DNA of 19,821 nt, from assembly GCA_046724665.1 (NCBI GenBank), contig JBKOWZ010000175.1, positions 1-19,821 of the forward strand, read 5' to 3'. A program made the translations under genes and the position numbers. Below are positions 1 to 7,121 of the stretch, piece after piece. Source of the stretch: Actinocrinis sp046724665. GTDB lineage: Bacteria; Actinomycetota; Actinomycetes; Streptomycetales; Catenulisporaceae. The first letter of the stretch is position 1. Each line of letters starts with the position of its first letter. Under the pieces are notes generated by a model. That model did not search any database and was not told the origin of the DNA. It was given only the letters and a program-made list of their open reading frames with translations.

Positions 1-27
1 GGTCCCCGGCCGCGGCGGCGGCCGCGT

Positions 28-1323
28 GTGTTGCGGGCGGTGGTGGCCATGGTGGCCGCCGTGGCGGCGGTGGTCGCGATGGTGTTCGCGGTGCAGCCGG
101 CGTCGGCGCGGTCGGCTTCGCCCGACGCCGTCACGCCGTTCGGCACGCAGCGCGGTCCGGACCCGACGATCCAGAGCATCGAGGCGTCGCGCGGCACCTT
201 CGCGACCGCGCAGATGAACGTCGCGCCGGGCAACGGGTTCAACGGCGGGGTGGTCTACTACCCGACCGACACGAGCCTGGGCACCTGGGGCGCGCTGGCG
301 ATCGTGCCCGGCTACACCGCCAAGTGCGCCAACGAGGAGGCCTGGATGGGCCCCTGGCTCTCCTCCTTCGGGTTCGTGGTCATCTGCATCGAGACCAACA
401 GCACCAACGACTACGACGTCGCGCGCGGCCAGCAGCTGCTCGCGGCGCTCACCTGGCTGACCGCCTCCAGCCCGGTCAAGAACGAGATCGACCCGAACCG
501 CCTGGCGGTCATCGGGCACTCGATGGGCGGCGGCGGCGTGGTCTACGCGACCGAGCACCGGCCCTCGCTGCGGGCCGGGGTCGCGCTGGCGCCGTACTCG
601 CCCTCGCAGAACATGTCCACCGACACGGTGCCGACGCTCGTGATCGGGGGACAGAACGACACGGTGGTGACCTCGTCGTATCTGTCCGGGCTCTACGCGA
701 CCATGCCGGCCTCGACGCAGTCTGCTTTCGCGCAGATCGCGGGTGCGGACCACGTGTACTACACGCATCCGAACAACGTCGAGATGAAGCTGATCATCCC
801 GTGGCTCAAGATCTTCCTGGACAGTGACGCCCGCTACACGCAGTTCCTGTGCCCGAGCCTGCCGGATCCGTCCACGATCTCGATCTATCAGCCCAAGTGC
901 CCATACGTACCGCCGGGCGGCGGCAGCTCCTCGCCGTCCGCGTCCGCGTCCACATCGGCCTCGCCGTCGCCGAGTGCCAGCTCCGCCTCACCCTCGCCTT
1001 CGGCCAGCGCGTCCAGCTCACCGACGACCGGTGCGTGCACGGCGGTGTATCAGACGCAGAATTCATGGCCCGGCGGGTTCCAGGGCCTGGTGACGGTGAC
1101 CGCGGGCAGCAGGGCGATCAGCTCCTGGACGGTGAAGTGGAACCTGGCCAGCGGCCAGGCCATCACCCAGCTGTGGAACGGCACGCTGTCCACCAGCGGT
1201 TCGGCGGTGACGGTGACCAACGCCTCCTACAACGGCTCGGTGGCGGCCGGGGCGTCGACCACCTTCGGCTTCACCGCCAACGGCTCGCCGTCCACGCCGA
1301 CCCTCAGCTGCACCAGCCCCTGA
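28..1323 (+). CDS. Secreted cutinase / PET-hydrolase-like polyester hydrolase with C-terminal CBM2
   Basis: Alpha/beta hydrolase of the actinobacterial cutinase (type I polyester hydrolase) family, expected to cleave cutin-like or other polyesters outside the cell. The N-terminus is a signal peptide ending near ASA at about residue 27. The catalytic triad is visible as Ser165 in GHSMGGGG, Asp211 in GGQNDT and His242 in GADHVY; the 46- and 31-residue spacings agree with Thermobifida cutinases. The terminal RYTQFLCP element gives the usual disulfide (Cys275-Cys291). Cys100 and Cys120 may form an extra one. The aromatic position after the nucleophile, normally Trp, is Tyr190. A Pro/Ser/Ala linker (about 298-335) leads to a CBM2 (337-431, Cys337-Cys428, NSWPGGF and SSWTVKW) for binding crystalline cellulose. 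GTG at 28 is the first in-frame start, but the frame is open to the window edge, so the true start could lie outside. The substrate is inferred. Confidence 0.88.
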   Translation: MLRAVVAMVAAVAAVVAMVFAVQPASARSASPDAVTPFGTQRGPDPTIQSIEASRGTFATAQMNVAPGNGFNGGVVYYPTDTSLGTWGALAIVPGYTAKCANEEAWMGPWLSSFGFVVICIETNSTNDYDVARGQQLLAALTWLTASSPVKNEIDPNRLAVIGHSMGGGGVVYATEHRPSLRAGVALAPYSPSQNMSTDTVPTLVIGGQNDTVVTSSYLSGLYATMPASTQSAFAQIAGADHVYYTHPNNVEMKLIIPWLKIFLDSDARYTQFLCPSLPDPSTISIYQPKCPYVPPGGGSSSPSASASTSASPSPSASSASPSPSASASSSPTTGACTAVYQTQNSWPGGFQGLVTVTAGSRAISSWTVKWNLASGQAITQLWNGTLSTSGSAVTVTNASYNGSVAAGASTTFGFTANGSPSTPTLSCTSP

Positions 1324-1350
1324 CCCGGTAACCGGACACGAGATCGGCAA

Positions 1351-1388
1351 GCCGGCGCCGCCCCACGAGACGATGGGGCGGCGCCGGC
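1351..1388 (+). terminator. Rho-independent-type terminator after the cutinase gene
   Basis: A perfect 15-bp inverted repeat (gccggcgccgcccca, 8-nt loop, tggggcggcgccggc) begins 27 nt after the stop codon and is followed by ctttcg. There is no long T-run, which is common for actinomycete terminators. Confidence 0.8.
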
Positions 1389-1501
1389 CTTTCGTGCCGC
1401 GCCGAAACCCGCCCCGAGGCCGTCCCCCCGCCACGCTTCGCGGCGGTGCGATGTGCTGTTACGCTGCGGCAACGAGGCGTCGGCGAGTGGGGTTCCGAAG
1501 A

Positions 1502-2227
1502 ATGTCGTTGACCGACAGGGCGATCGACCGCATCCGGGAGCTGGTCCTGTCGGGCGAGCTGCCGGCGGGTTCGCGGCTGCCCTCCGAGCCGCATCTGGCG
1601 GCGCTGCTGGGTATCTCCCGCAACCTGACGCGCGAAGCGGTCAAGGCGTTGGTCCTCGCGCGGGTGCTGGAGATCCGGCGGGGCGACGGCACGTACGTCA
1701 CGAGCCTGGAGCCCGCGGTGCTGCTTGAGGGCCTGGGCGCCGCGGTCGAACTGCTCCAGGGCGACACGCTGCTGGAGCTGACCGAGGTGCGCCGCCTGTT
1801 CGAGCCGATCGCCAGCGGCCTGGCGGCCTCGCGTATCTCCGCCGCGCAGCTCGCGGCGGTGCAGGGGCATCTCGCCGCGATGCGCGAAGCGCGCGACGAC
1901 GTCGAGCTGCTGAACAAACACGACGCGGCCTTTCACCGGGCGGTCGTGGAGGCCACCGGCAACATGACCCTCGCGAGCCTGCTTGAGGGGATCTCGAGCC
2001 GAACGGTCAGGGCGCGCGTGTGGCGCGGCATGGTCGATGGCAACGCTGCGGAACGCACGCTGGCGGAACACGAGGCGATCTACCAGGCGCTGGCGGCCGG
2101 TGACCCGGCGCTGACACAGGCCGCCGCCCTGCTGCACGTGAGTACGACGGAGAAATGGTTGCGCAGGCAGCTGGCAGACGCCGTGGACGCAGAGTCCGAC
2201 CCGCTTGACGATGCGCACGCACAATGA
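1502..2227 (+). CDS. FadR-subfamily GntR transcriptional regulator (winged HTH plus FCD domain)
   Basis: DNA-binding repressor or activator that responds to a small carboxylate or sugar-acid ligand. The N-terminal winged helix covers about residues 5-70, with the typical GELPAGSRLPSEPHLAALLG and RGDGTYV elements. The helical FCD effector domain follows (about 80-215). Its metal-ligand set is visible as Asp141, His145, His190 and His212. At 241 aa it has the usual FadR-family length. ATG 1502 is chosen because it places MSLTDRAID at the normal N-terminus. GTG 1487 is an alternative with a GAGG at 1474-1477. The gene lies between carbohydrate/polyester enzymes and converges on the glycosidase operon, so control of polymer catabolism is possible, but no operator is proven. 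Confidence 0.85.
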   Translation: MSLTDRAIDRIRELVLSGELPAGSRLPSEPHLAALLGISRNLTREAVKALVLARVLEIRRGDGTYVTSLEPAVLLEGLGAAVELLQGDTLLELTEVRRLFEPIASGLAASRISAAQLAAVQGHLAAMREARDDVELLNKHDAAFHRAVVEATGNMTLASLLEGISSRTVRARVWRGMVDGNAAERTLAEHEAIYQALAAGDPALTQAAALLHVSTTEKWLRRQLADAVDAESDPLDDAHAQ

Positions 2228-2233
2228 CAACAC

Positions 2234-2281
2234 AGCCGAAATGACCGGTCATGTGTGACACCATGACCGGTCGTCTCGGCT
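2234..2281. terminator. Long hairpin between convergent genes, probable bidirectional terminator
   Basis: The left arm agccgaaatgaccggtcatg (2234-2253) pairs with 2262-2281 at 18 of 20 positions around an 8-nt loop. It lies just after the GntR stop and 50 nt before the glycosidase stop on the other strand. Each arm contains the short palindrome GACCGGTC, so an operator role is a less likely alternative. Confidence 0.6.
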
Positions 2282-2331
2282 GCTGAGCTCCGCGCGGAGC
2301 GATCCGCGCGTGGGCGGCGCTCAGGCAGACA

Positions 2332-4188
2332 TCATCCGAAGGTCCATTGCTGGTTGCTGCCGCCGTTGCAGGACCACAGCTCGACGAGGGTGCCGTTGGC
2401 GGTACCGGCTCCGGTCACGTCCAGACAGAGGCCCGACTGCACACCGGTGACGGTGCCGTTCGAGTTGATGTTCCACTGCTGGTTGGTGCCGCCGTTGCAG
2501 GACCAGAGATCGACCTTGGTGCCGTTGGTCGTGCCCTTGCCGTAGCCGTCCAGGCACAGCGTCGTGCCGCCGATGGTGACGCTCAGCTGCCCGGACGAGG
2601 TCTTGGTCCAGGTCTGGTTGGCGGCGCCGGTGCAGGTGTAGATCTGCATCTGCGTGCCGAGCGTCGTCGCCGAGTTCGGGTCGTCCAGGCACTTGCCCGC
2701 ACCGACCGCGTGCAGCGCACCGGTGCTGCCGCCACCGGTGTTCCCGCTCGGGTGCATCTGCACCACGACGATCGAGTACGCGGGCACCGTCTGGCTGGTC
2801 CCGCTGCCTGTGGCGGCCGAACCGATCGATGTCGCGTTCTTCAGGTACGAGTACACCGTGGGAGCGGCCGAGGCCGGGGTGAACCCGCTGTAGGACAGGG
2901 AGACCGTGGTGGAGTTGTTCGGGTCCTTGTTGATGAGCATGACGTCCACGTCGCCGTTGGAGCGCTTGATCGCGTGCGCCGACAGCAGTGACGTGGAGCT
3001 GCTCGTCTGCACCAGGGCGTCGCCGGGCGAGGCCAGCTTGCTGACCATCGCGGTGCCCCAGTACGTCGGGAACGGGGTGTTCAACGCAGGCTCGCACGAC
3101 GCGCCGCTGGAGAGGATCCCGTAGTCGTTGTAGTCCTGCGCGCCTTCGACCGTGGTGACCTGGGTGCAGTCGGTGCCGTTGTGCATGTCCCACCAGTCGA
3201 CGTTGAACACGCCGTGTTCCATCCAGGTCAGGTAGTCGTCGGGGGCGAACAGGCCGTCGGGCGAGGTGTCGCGGTACTTGTCGCCGTTCACCTCGGTGAC
3301 CGCGATCCCGACGTTGGGCGCGTTGCTCCCGGTGTACTGGTTGATCAGCGAGTGCAGGGTGTTGACGATGCCCGGGATCTCCTGCTGCGGCTTGCCGAGC
3401 ATGTCGGCCGCGCTGGTGCCGCCCGGGTAGCTGTGCACGATGACGAAGTCGATCTTCGAGCCGGCGATCGAGAGCACCGTGTGGTTCCAGTCCATCGTGT
3501 CGCCGGGGCCGACGATGGCGTCCGGCCAGGATCCCGGCGTGGTGAGCACCGCGCCGATCTTGATGCTCGGATCGGCCGCCTTCATCGCCGAGGCGAACTG
3601 CACCAGGTTGTTCGCGTAGGTGGTGGCGCTGTGGCTGGAGTGGGTGTCGTTCTCCCACTTGGCGCCGTACTCGCCGTTGCCGTAGACCTCGTTGCCGACC
3701 TCCCAGTACTTGATGCCGTAGCCCTTGGTGGTGTTCGCGTACTTCACCCACGCCGCGGCTTCCTGCGCGGTTCCCGAGCCGTAGTTCACGGTGATGACCG
3801 GCTGCGCGCCGGCCGCGCGCACCGTGCCCATGTACGTGTCGAAGTTCGTATTCGCCGCGACGAAGCCACCACCGTCAACCGTGTTGGTCTGCCAGTGATA
3901 GGTGTCCGAGTACGAACCGCCCGGGTAGCGCACCGCCTTGATGCCCGCGCTGCTGAGCAGGCCCGGGATCGATGAGCCGTTCATGTTGCCGTCGTAGACC
4001 GCGACGTTCGTGCCGACGCCCACGGACGAGAACGTCGCCAGCGTCTGGCCGGCGTTGACCGACACCGACGCCGTGGTCGCGGCCGCCGCCGGCGACGTGG
4101 TCGTCGCGATCGCGCCGACGGCGGCGAGCGTCACGGCCGCCGACAACCCCGCGATGCGCGCACGACGCGCGGGCAGGAGCCTTCGCAT
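2332..4188 (-). CDS. Secreted clan GH-A glycoside hydrolase (alpha-L-arabinofuranosidase-like) with ricin-B/CBM13 domain
   Basis: Extracellular glycosidase, probably acting on arabinose- or other furanose-decorated hemicellulose. An Arg-rich signal peptide ends near residue 37 (SPAAAA). The catalytic (beta/alpha)8 domain carries the clan GH-A pair: Glu167 in WEVGNEVYG (acid/base) and Glu299 in VTEVNGD (nucleophile). A beta-sandwich domain follows (to about residue 480), then a GNTGGGSTG linker. A ricin-type lectin domain ends the protein, with three repeats closing in QTW, QQW and QQW, each with KCLD/LCLD. At 618 aa it looks complete. GGAGG sits 6 nt before ATG 4188. It starts 34 nt after the GH12 gene, so the two are probably co-transcribed. 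The exact GH family (51, 39 or 79-like) cannot be fixed by eye. Confidence 0.82.
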   Translation of the reverse strand: MRRLLPARRARIAGLSAAVTLAAVGAIATTTSPAAAATTASVSVNAGQTLATFSSVGVGTNVAVYDGNMNGSSIPGLLSSAGIKAVRYPGGSYSDTYHWQTNTVDGGGFVAANTNFDTYMGTVRAAGAQPVITVNYGSGTAQEAAAWVKYANTTKGYGIKYWEVGNEVYGNGEYGAKWENDTHSSHSATTYANNLVQFASAMKAADPSIKIGAVLTTPGSWPDAIVGPGDTMDWNHTVLSIAGSKIDFVIVHSYPGGTSAADMLGKPQQEIPGIVNTLHSLINQYTGSNAPNVGIAVTEVNGDKYRDTSPDGLFAPDDYLTWMEHGVFNVDWWDMHNGTDCTQVTTVEGAQDYNDYGILSSGASCEPALNTPFPTYWGTAMVSKLASPGDALVQTSSSTSLLSAHAIKRSNGDVDVMLINKDPNNSTTVSLSYSGFTPASAAPTVYSYLKNATSIGSAATGSGTSQTVPAYSIVVVQMHPSGNTGGGSTGALHAVGAGKCLDDPNSATTLGTQMQIYTCTGAANQTWTKTSSGQLSVTIGGTTLCLDGYGKGTTNGTKVDLWSCNGGTNQQWNINSNGTVTGVQSGLCLDVTGAGTANGTLVELWSCNGGSNQQWTFG

Positions 4189-4222
4189 GACATGCCTCCA
4201 GAGATGACGCGTGTGTCGGGGG

Positions 4223-4957
4223 TCAGCTGTATGAGACCCAGTAGTTGTTGACCTGGAAGTTCATGCCGCCGCTCGACGAGGTGATCTCCCAGCCGAACTG
4301 GATGTCGCCGAGGGTGATGTTGCCGATCCAGTGCTGGGTGTACTCGAGCCATTTGAGGATGCTGAGGATGTCTACGCTGCCGCTGGTGGCGCGGCCGGTG
4401 TTGAGCAGGCTGTAGACGTTGTTGGCGCCGTTCCAGCCCTTGTAGACGTTCCAGTTGTAGCCGCCGACGCTCACGTTCGTGCTGTAGCTGCCGATCGGGC
4501 CGATCGGGCCGGTCTGGTTGAGCCAGAGCATGATCTCGTTGGCGTGGTTGGTGTCCCAGATGTCGTACGCGGTCTCGTACGCGCCGGAGGAGGGTACGGC
4601 CACGTTGTAGCCGGAGGTCACCGCGTGCAGGTTGTTGATCGGCGTGCCGACCCGTTTGGTGACGTTCGGGTAGGACTTGATGCCGCCGGTGTTGGGCTGG
4701 TCCGACCACACGCCCCAGTTGCTGTACGAGTTGGCCCAGATCGTCTGGGGTCCGGCGCCGCTGCCCCAGACGTCGTTGTAGAGGGTGTAGCCGCCGTTGC
4801 TCCAGGACGCCCACCGGTCGGTGGACCACCAGACGGCGGCGTGGGCGGGAGCCGCGGCCAACGCCAGGACCGAGCCTGCCACGAGAACGGCGGTAACCGG
4901 GCGGGCGATCCCGCGTTTCAACGCCGTGTTCACACGTTCGAAGAATGAGTGGCTCAA
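4223..4957 (-). CDS. Secreted GH12 endoglucanase / xyloglucanase
   Basis: Retaining endo-beta-1,4-glucanase of family GH12, expected to cut cellulose or xyloglucan. Motifs are NEIMLWL with nucleophile Glu141 and FGWEIT with acid/base Glu224, plus the Trp-rich early strands (AVWWSTDRW) of the beta-jelly-roll. The signal peptide is about 40 residues with an AHA cleavage site. The mature part is about 200 residues and carries no binding module. The start is TTG 4957: an in-frame stop lies upstream at 4982-4984, and AGGG sits 7 nt before TTG. A later GTG (residue 9) lacks a ribosome site but would still leave a usable signal peptide. It is the first gene of an operon with the arabinofuranosidase-like gene. 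Confidence 0.88.
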   Translation of the reverse strand: MSHSFFERVNTALKRGIARPVTAVLVAGSVLALAAAPAHAAVWWSTDRWASWSNGGYTLYNDVWGSGAGPQTIWANSYSNWGVWSDQPNTGGIKSYPNVTKRVGTPINNLHAVTSGYNVAVPSSGAYETAYDIWDTNHANEIMLWLNQTGPIGPIGSYSTNVSVGGYNWNVYKGWNGANNVYSLLNTGRATSGSVDILSILKWLEYTQHWIGNITLGDIQFGWEITSSSGGMNFQVNNYWVSYS

Positions 4958-4984
4958 GGTGGTGCCCTCTCCATTGAGGGGTTA

Positions 4985-5028
4985 ATCGAATCGCTTCGAT
5001 GGTTACGCCGAGGTATACGCAGCGTCAA
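4985..5028 (-). promoter_or_regulatory. Candidate promoter and LacI-like operator of the GH12 operon
   Basis: On the minus strand, TTGACG (5028-5023) is followed after 17 nt by TAACCA (5005-5000), a weak -10. Directly downstream, touching the -10, is the perfect inverted repeat ATCGAA-tcgc-TTCGAT (4985-5000). A repressor site over the transcription start would fit substrate-induced cellulase control. The promoter itself is a weak match. Confidence 0.4.
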
Positions 5029-5158
5029 GCCGTTCATAGCGCGCGGACGGTAAAATGTCCGTCATCGAAGGATCTCTCGGCTGCTTCGACCACTGATTCG
5101 ACTGCGGGTAAACGTCAAATCGGCGCTGCGGCCGCTACGCCTGGCCGCCGCGGCGCCG

Positions 5159-5174
5159 GTTGAAGCGCTTCGAC
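5159..5174. promoter_or_regulatory. GAAGCGCTTC palindrome, second LacI-type operator candidate
   Basis: gttgaagcgcttcgac contains a perfect 10-bp palindrome GAAGCGCTTC, with one mismatched pair and then two more matching pairs on each side. The central GCGC with flanking GAA/TTC is like many LacI-family operators. It lies about 170 bp upstream of the other palindrome in the 294-bp gap (4958-5251) between the transglutaminase and GH12 genes. Nothing else was recognised in that gap. Confidence 0.35.
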
Positions 5175-5251
5175 AGGCGGGAGGCAGCGCCTGACCTGAT
5201 TGTTGCGGCCAGAAGAACGACAGGCCTCGCCCGGTACCGCTGAGAATCCGG

Positions 5252-6124
5252 TCAGACCAGGCGGGTGAAACGCACTGAGACCTTCAGCGAACTGCCCGGG
5301 GCGCCGTGGTAGATCCCCTTGTGCGGAAGGACGTCGGCGTAGTCGCGGCCGTGGCCGACGACCACGTGCCGCACACCGGGCACGGTGCGGTTGGTCGCGT
5401 CGAGGCCGTGCCAGCCGCCCGCCCAGTACTCCACCCAGGCATGGCTCTGGCCTTCGGCGTCCGCCCCGGGCGCGGCCAGCGGATCGGGGAAGAGATAGCC
5501 GGAGACGTACCGGGCGGGCAGGCCGACGGCGCGCATCAGGGCCACGGTCAGGTGTGAGAAGTCCTGGCAGACGCCCTCGCGCTGGTCCCAAGACTCCTGC
5601 GCGTTGGTGTGCACGCCCGTCGTCCCGGGCACGTACGCCACGCTCTCGTGCACCCAGGCGGCCAGCGCCTCGGCGGCCGTGTGCGGATCGGCGCTGCGCG
5701 TGCGCTCGCGGGCAAGCCGCGCCAGCTCCGGGGTGATCGTGGTGCGGTCGGTCGCGGCGACGAACTCGGCGAGCTGCGCCGACGCGGCCGCGCTCGCCAC
5801 CGTCGGCCAGTCGCAGGGCGCGGGGCCCGACGCATCAGCAGCCTGATTCGGGCCGCCGCGGGTCTCCACGGTGCTCGCGGCGCGGATCGTCAGGGTGCTG
5901 TGCGGCTCCTGGAGGTCGAAGGCGGTCACGCGGGTGCCCCAGTAGTCGGTGTACTGCCACAGGGCCGCCGGCGGATACAGTTCGACGTCGTGGTTCAGCG
6001 TCGTCTGCCCGGCGGTGCTCAGCGGGGTCATCCGCAGCTCGTTGTAGGAGGCGCGGGCGGTGCCGTCGTACTCGACCACGGTCTCGTGCAGGATCGCCAG
6101 CCGCCAGGGGTTCGTCTCGGCCAC
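5252..6124 (-). CDS. Transglutaminase-like cysteine protease-fold protein
   Basis: The N-terminal half is the all-beta bacterial transglutaminase N domain, starting at LAILHETVVEYDGTARASYNE. The C-terminal half is the papain-like transglutaminase core with triad Cys186 (EGVCQDFSH), His228 (SHAWVEYW) and Asp242 (GLDATN). It is complete at 290 aa, with no signal peptide, so it is cytoplasmic. GTG 6124 begins 4 nt after the alpha-E stop, with GAGAGG upstream inside the alpha-E end, implying translational coupling. It is the last gene of the ATP-grasp/alpha-E/transglutaminase trio. The family is predicted to cleave or transfer an amide bond made by the ATP-grasp partner; the substrate is unknown. 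Confidence 0.88.
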   Translation of the reverse strand: MAETNPWRLAILHETVVEYDGTARASYNELRMTPLSTAGQTTLNHDVELYPPAALWQYTDYWGTRVTAFDLQEPHSTLTIRAASTVETRGGPNQAADASGPAPCDWPTVASAAASAQLAEFVAATDRTTITPELARLARERTRSADPHTAAEALAAWVHESVAYVPGTTGVHTNAQESWDQREGVCQDFSHLTVALMRAVGLPARYVSGYLFPDPLAAPGADAEGQSHAWVEYWAGGWHGLDATNRTVPGVRHVVVGHGRDYADVLPHKGIYHGAPGSSLKVSVRFTRLV

Positions 6125-6128
6125 CGCC

Positions 6129-7103
6129 TCAGTCCGTCCTCTCGTTGAGCCAGGTGACCGGCGCGCCGTACTTGAAGTACTCCTCGGCGATCTGGCCGGT
6201 CGCCGCCACGCATGCCTCCTGGAGTTCCTTGAGCACGCCGGGCAGCTGTGCCACCAGGTGTTCGGCGTCCACGTACTCGAGCATCGTGCGGGCGCGGCCG
6301 ATCACCCGGCGGGCGGAGGGGGCGAGCGCGTGCGCACCCCGCGCGCGCTGCGTGCGCGGCCCACCGCTCAGCTGGATCAGGCACTGTTCCGCAGCGCCGA
6401 GCGCGAACACGATCGAGCGCGGGAAGCCGGGTTCCAGCACGAGGAAGCGGGCCGCGGACTCGGCAGGGTCGCTGACCCAGCCCTCCATCCGGCGGTACGG
6501 CTCGTCGGCGCCGGTGGCCCGCAGCAGCGTCGCCCAGTCCGGTGCGTACTGCGAGGCCAGGACCCGCACCGAGAGCAGCCGGGAGGTCATGTCCACCCGC
6601 TCCAGGTTGCGGCCCAGGGTCATGAACAGCCAGCCGTCGTCGCGGCTCATCGTGGAGTCGGCCAGTCCGGAGAACAGCGCCGCCCGCTCGCGCACATACC
6701 GCAGGAAGGCGTACGGCCCGACCCGGCCGGCCGCGCGGCGCTGCGCCGGAAGGCCGTTGCGCGTCGCGTTCAGACACTCGAAGGTTTCGGTGGAGATCAC
6801 CTCGCGCACCCCGCGGGCGTTGTCATGCCCGGCCCGCCAGGCGCCGGCGACCGAGCTGGGACTGTCCGCGTCGAATCCGAGCCGTTCCATCACGGTCTGC
6901 GCGTCGCAGACCTCGAGCTCCGCCGGGTCGGCGGGCGCGGCGACGCCCAGGATCGCGAACAGGGCCCGGCAGGCGGCCTCCTCGTCCGTGGCCGGGTCGT
7001 CCAGGAGGCGGTGCATGAAGGCGTCGAGGATGCGCGCGGTGTCATCCGCGCGTTCGACGTAGCGGCCGAGCCAGAACAGCGCCTCGGCGATGCGGCTGAG
7101 CAT
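6129..7103 (-). CDS. Alpha-E domain protein (ATP-grasp/transglutaminase partner)
   Basis: Mostly helical protein beginning MLSRIAEALFWLGRYVERADDTARIL, the signature of the alpha-E (DUF403) family. It is complete at 324 aa. Its biochemical role is not established; it is nearly always encoded beside circularly permuted ATP-grasp and transglutaminase-like proteins, as here. GGAGG lies 8 nt before ATG 7103. The gene begins 18 nt after the ATP-grasp stop and ends 4 nt before the transglutaminase start, so the three form one operon. No signal peptide or membrane segment is visible. Confidence 0.9.
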   Translation of the reverse strand: MLSRIAEALFWLGRYVERADDTARILDAFMHRLLDDPATDEEAACRALFAILGVAAPADPAELEVCDAQTVMERLGFDADSPSSVAGAWRAGHDNARGVREVISTETFECLNATRNGLPAQRRAAGRVGPYAFLRYVRERAALFSGLADSTMSRDDGWLFMTLGRNLERVDMTSRLLSVRVLASQYAPDWATLLRATGADEPYRRMEGWVSDPAESAARFLVLEPGFPRSIVFALGAAEQCLIQLSGGPRTQRARGAHALAPSARRVIGRARTMLEYVDAEHLVAQLPGVLKELQEACVAATGQIAEEYFKYGAPVTWLNERTD

Positions 7104-7121
7104 GGCGGCTGCCTCCCTTCC

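Noticed and set aside
5174..5193. caggcg/cgcctg inverted repeat as transglutaminase terminator
   Set aside because: The six-bp stem with no T-run is too weak to call.
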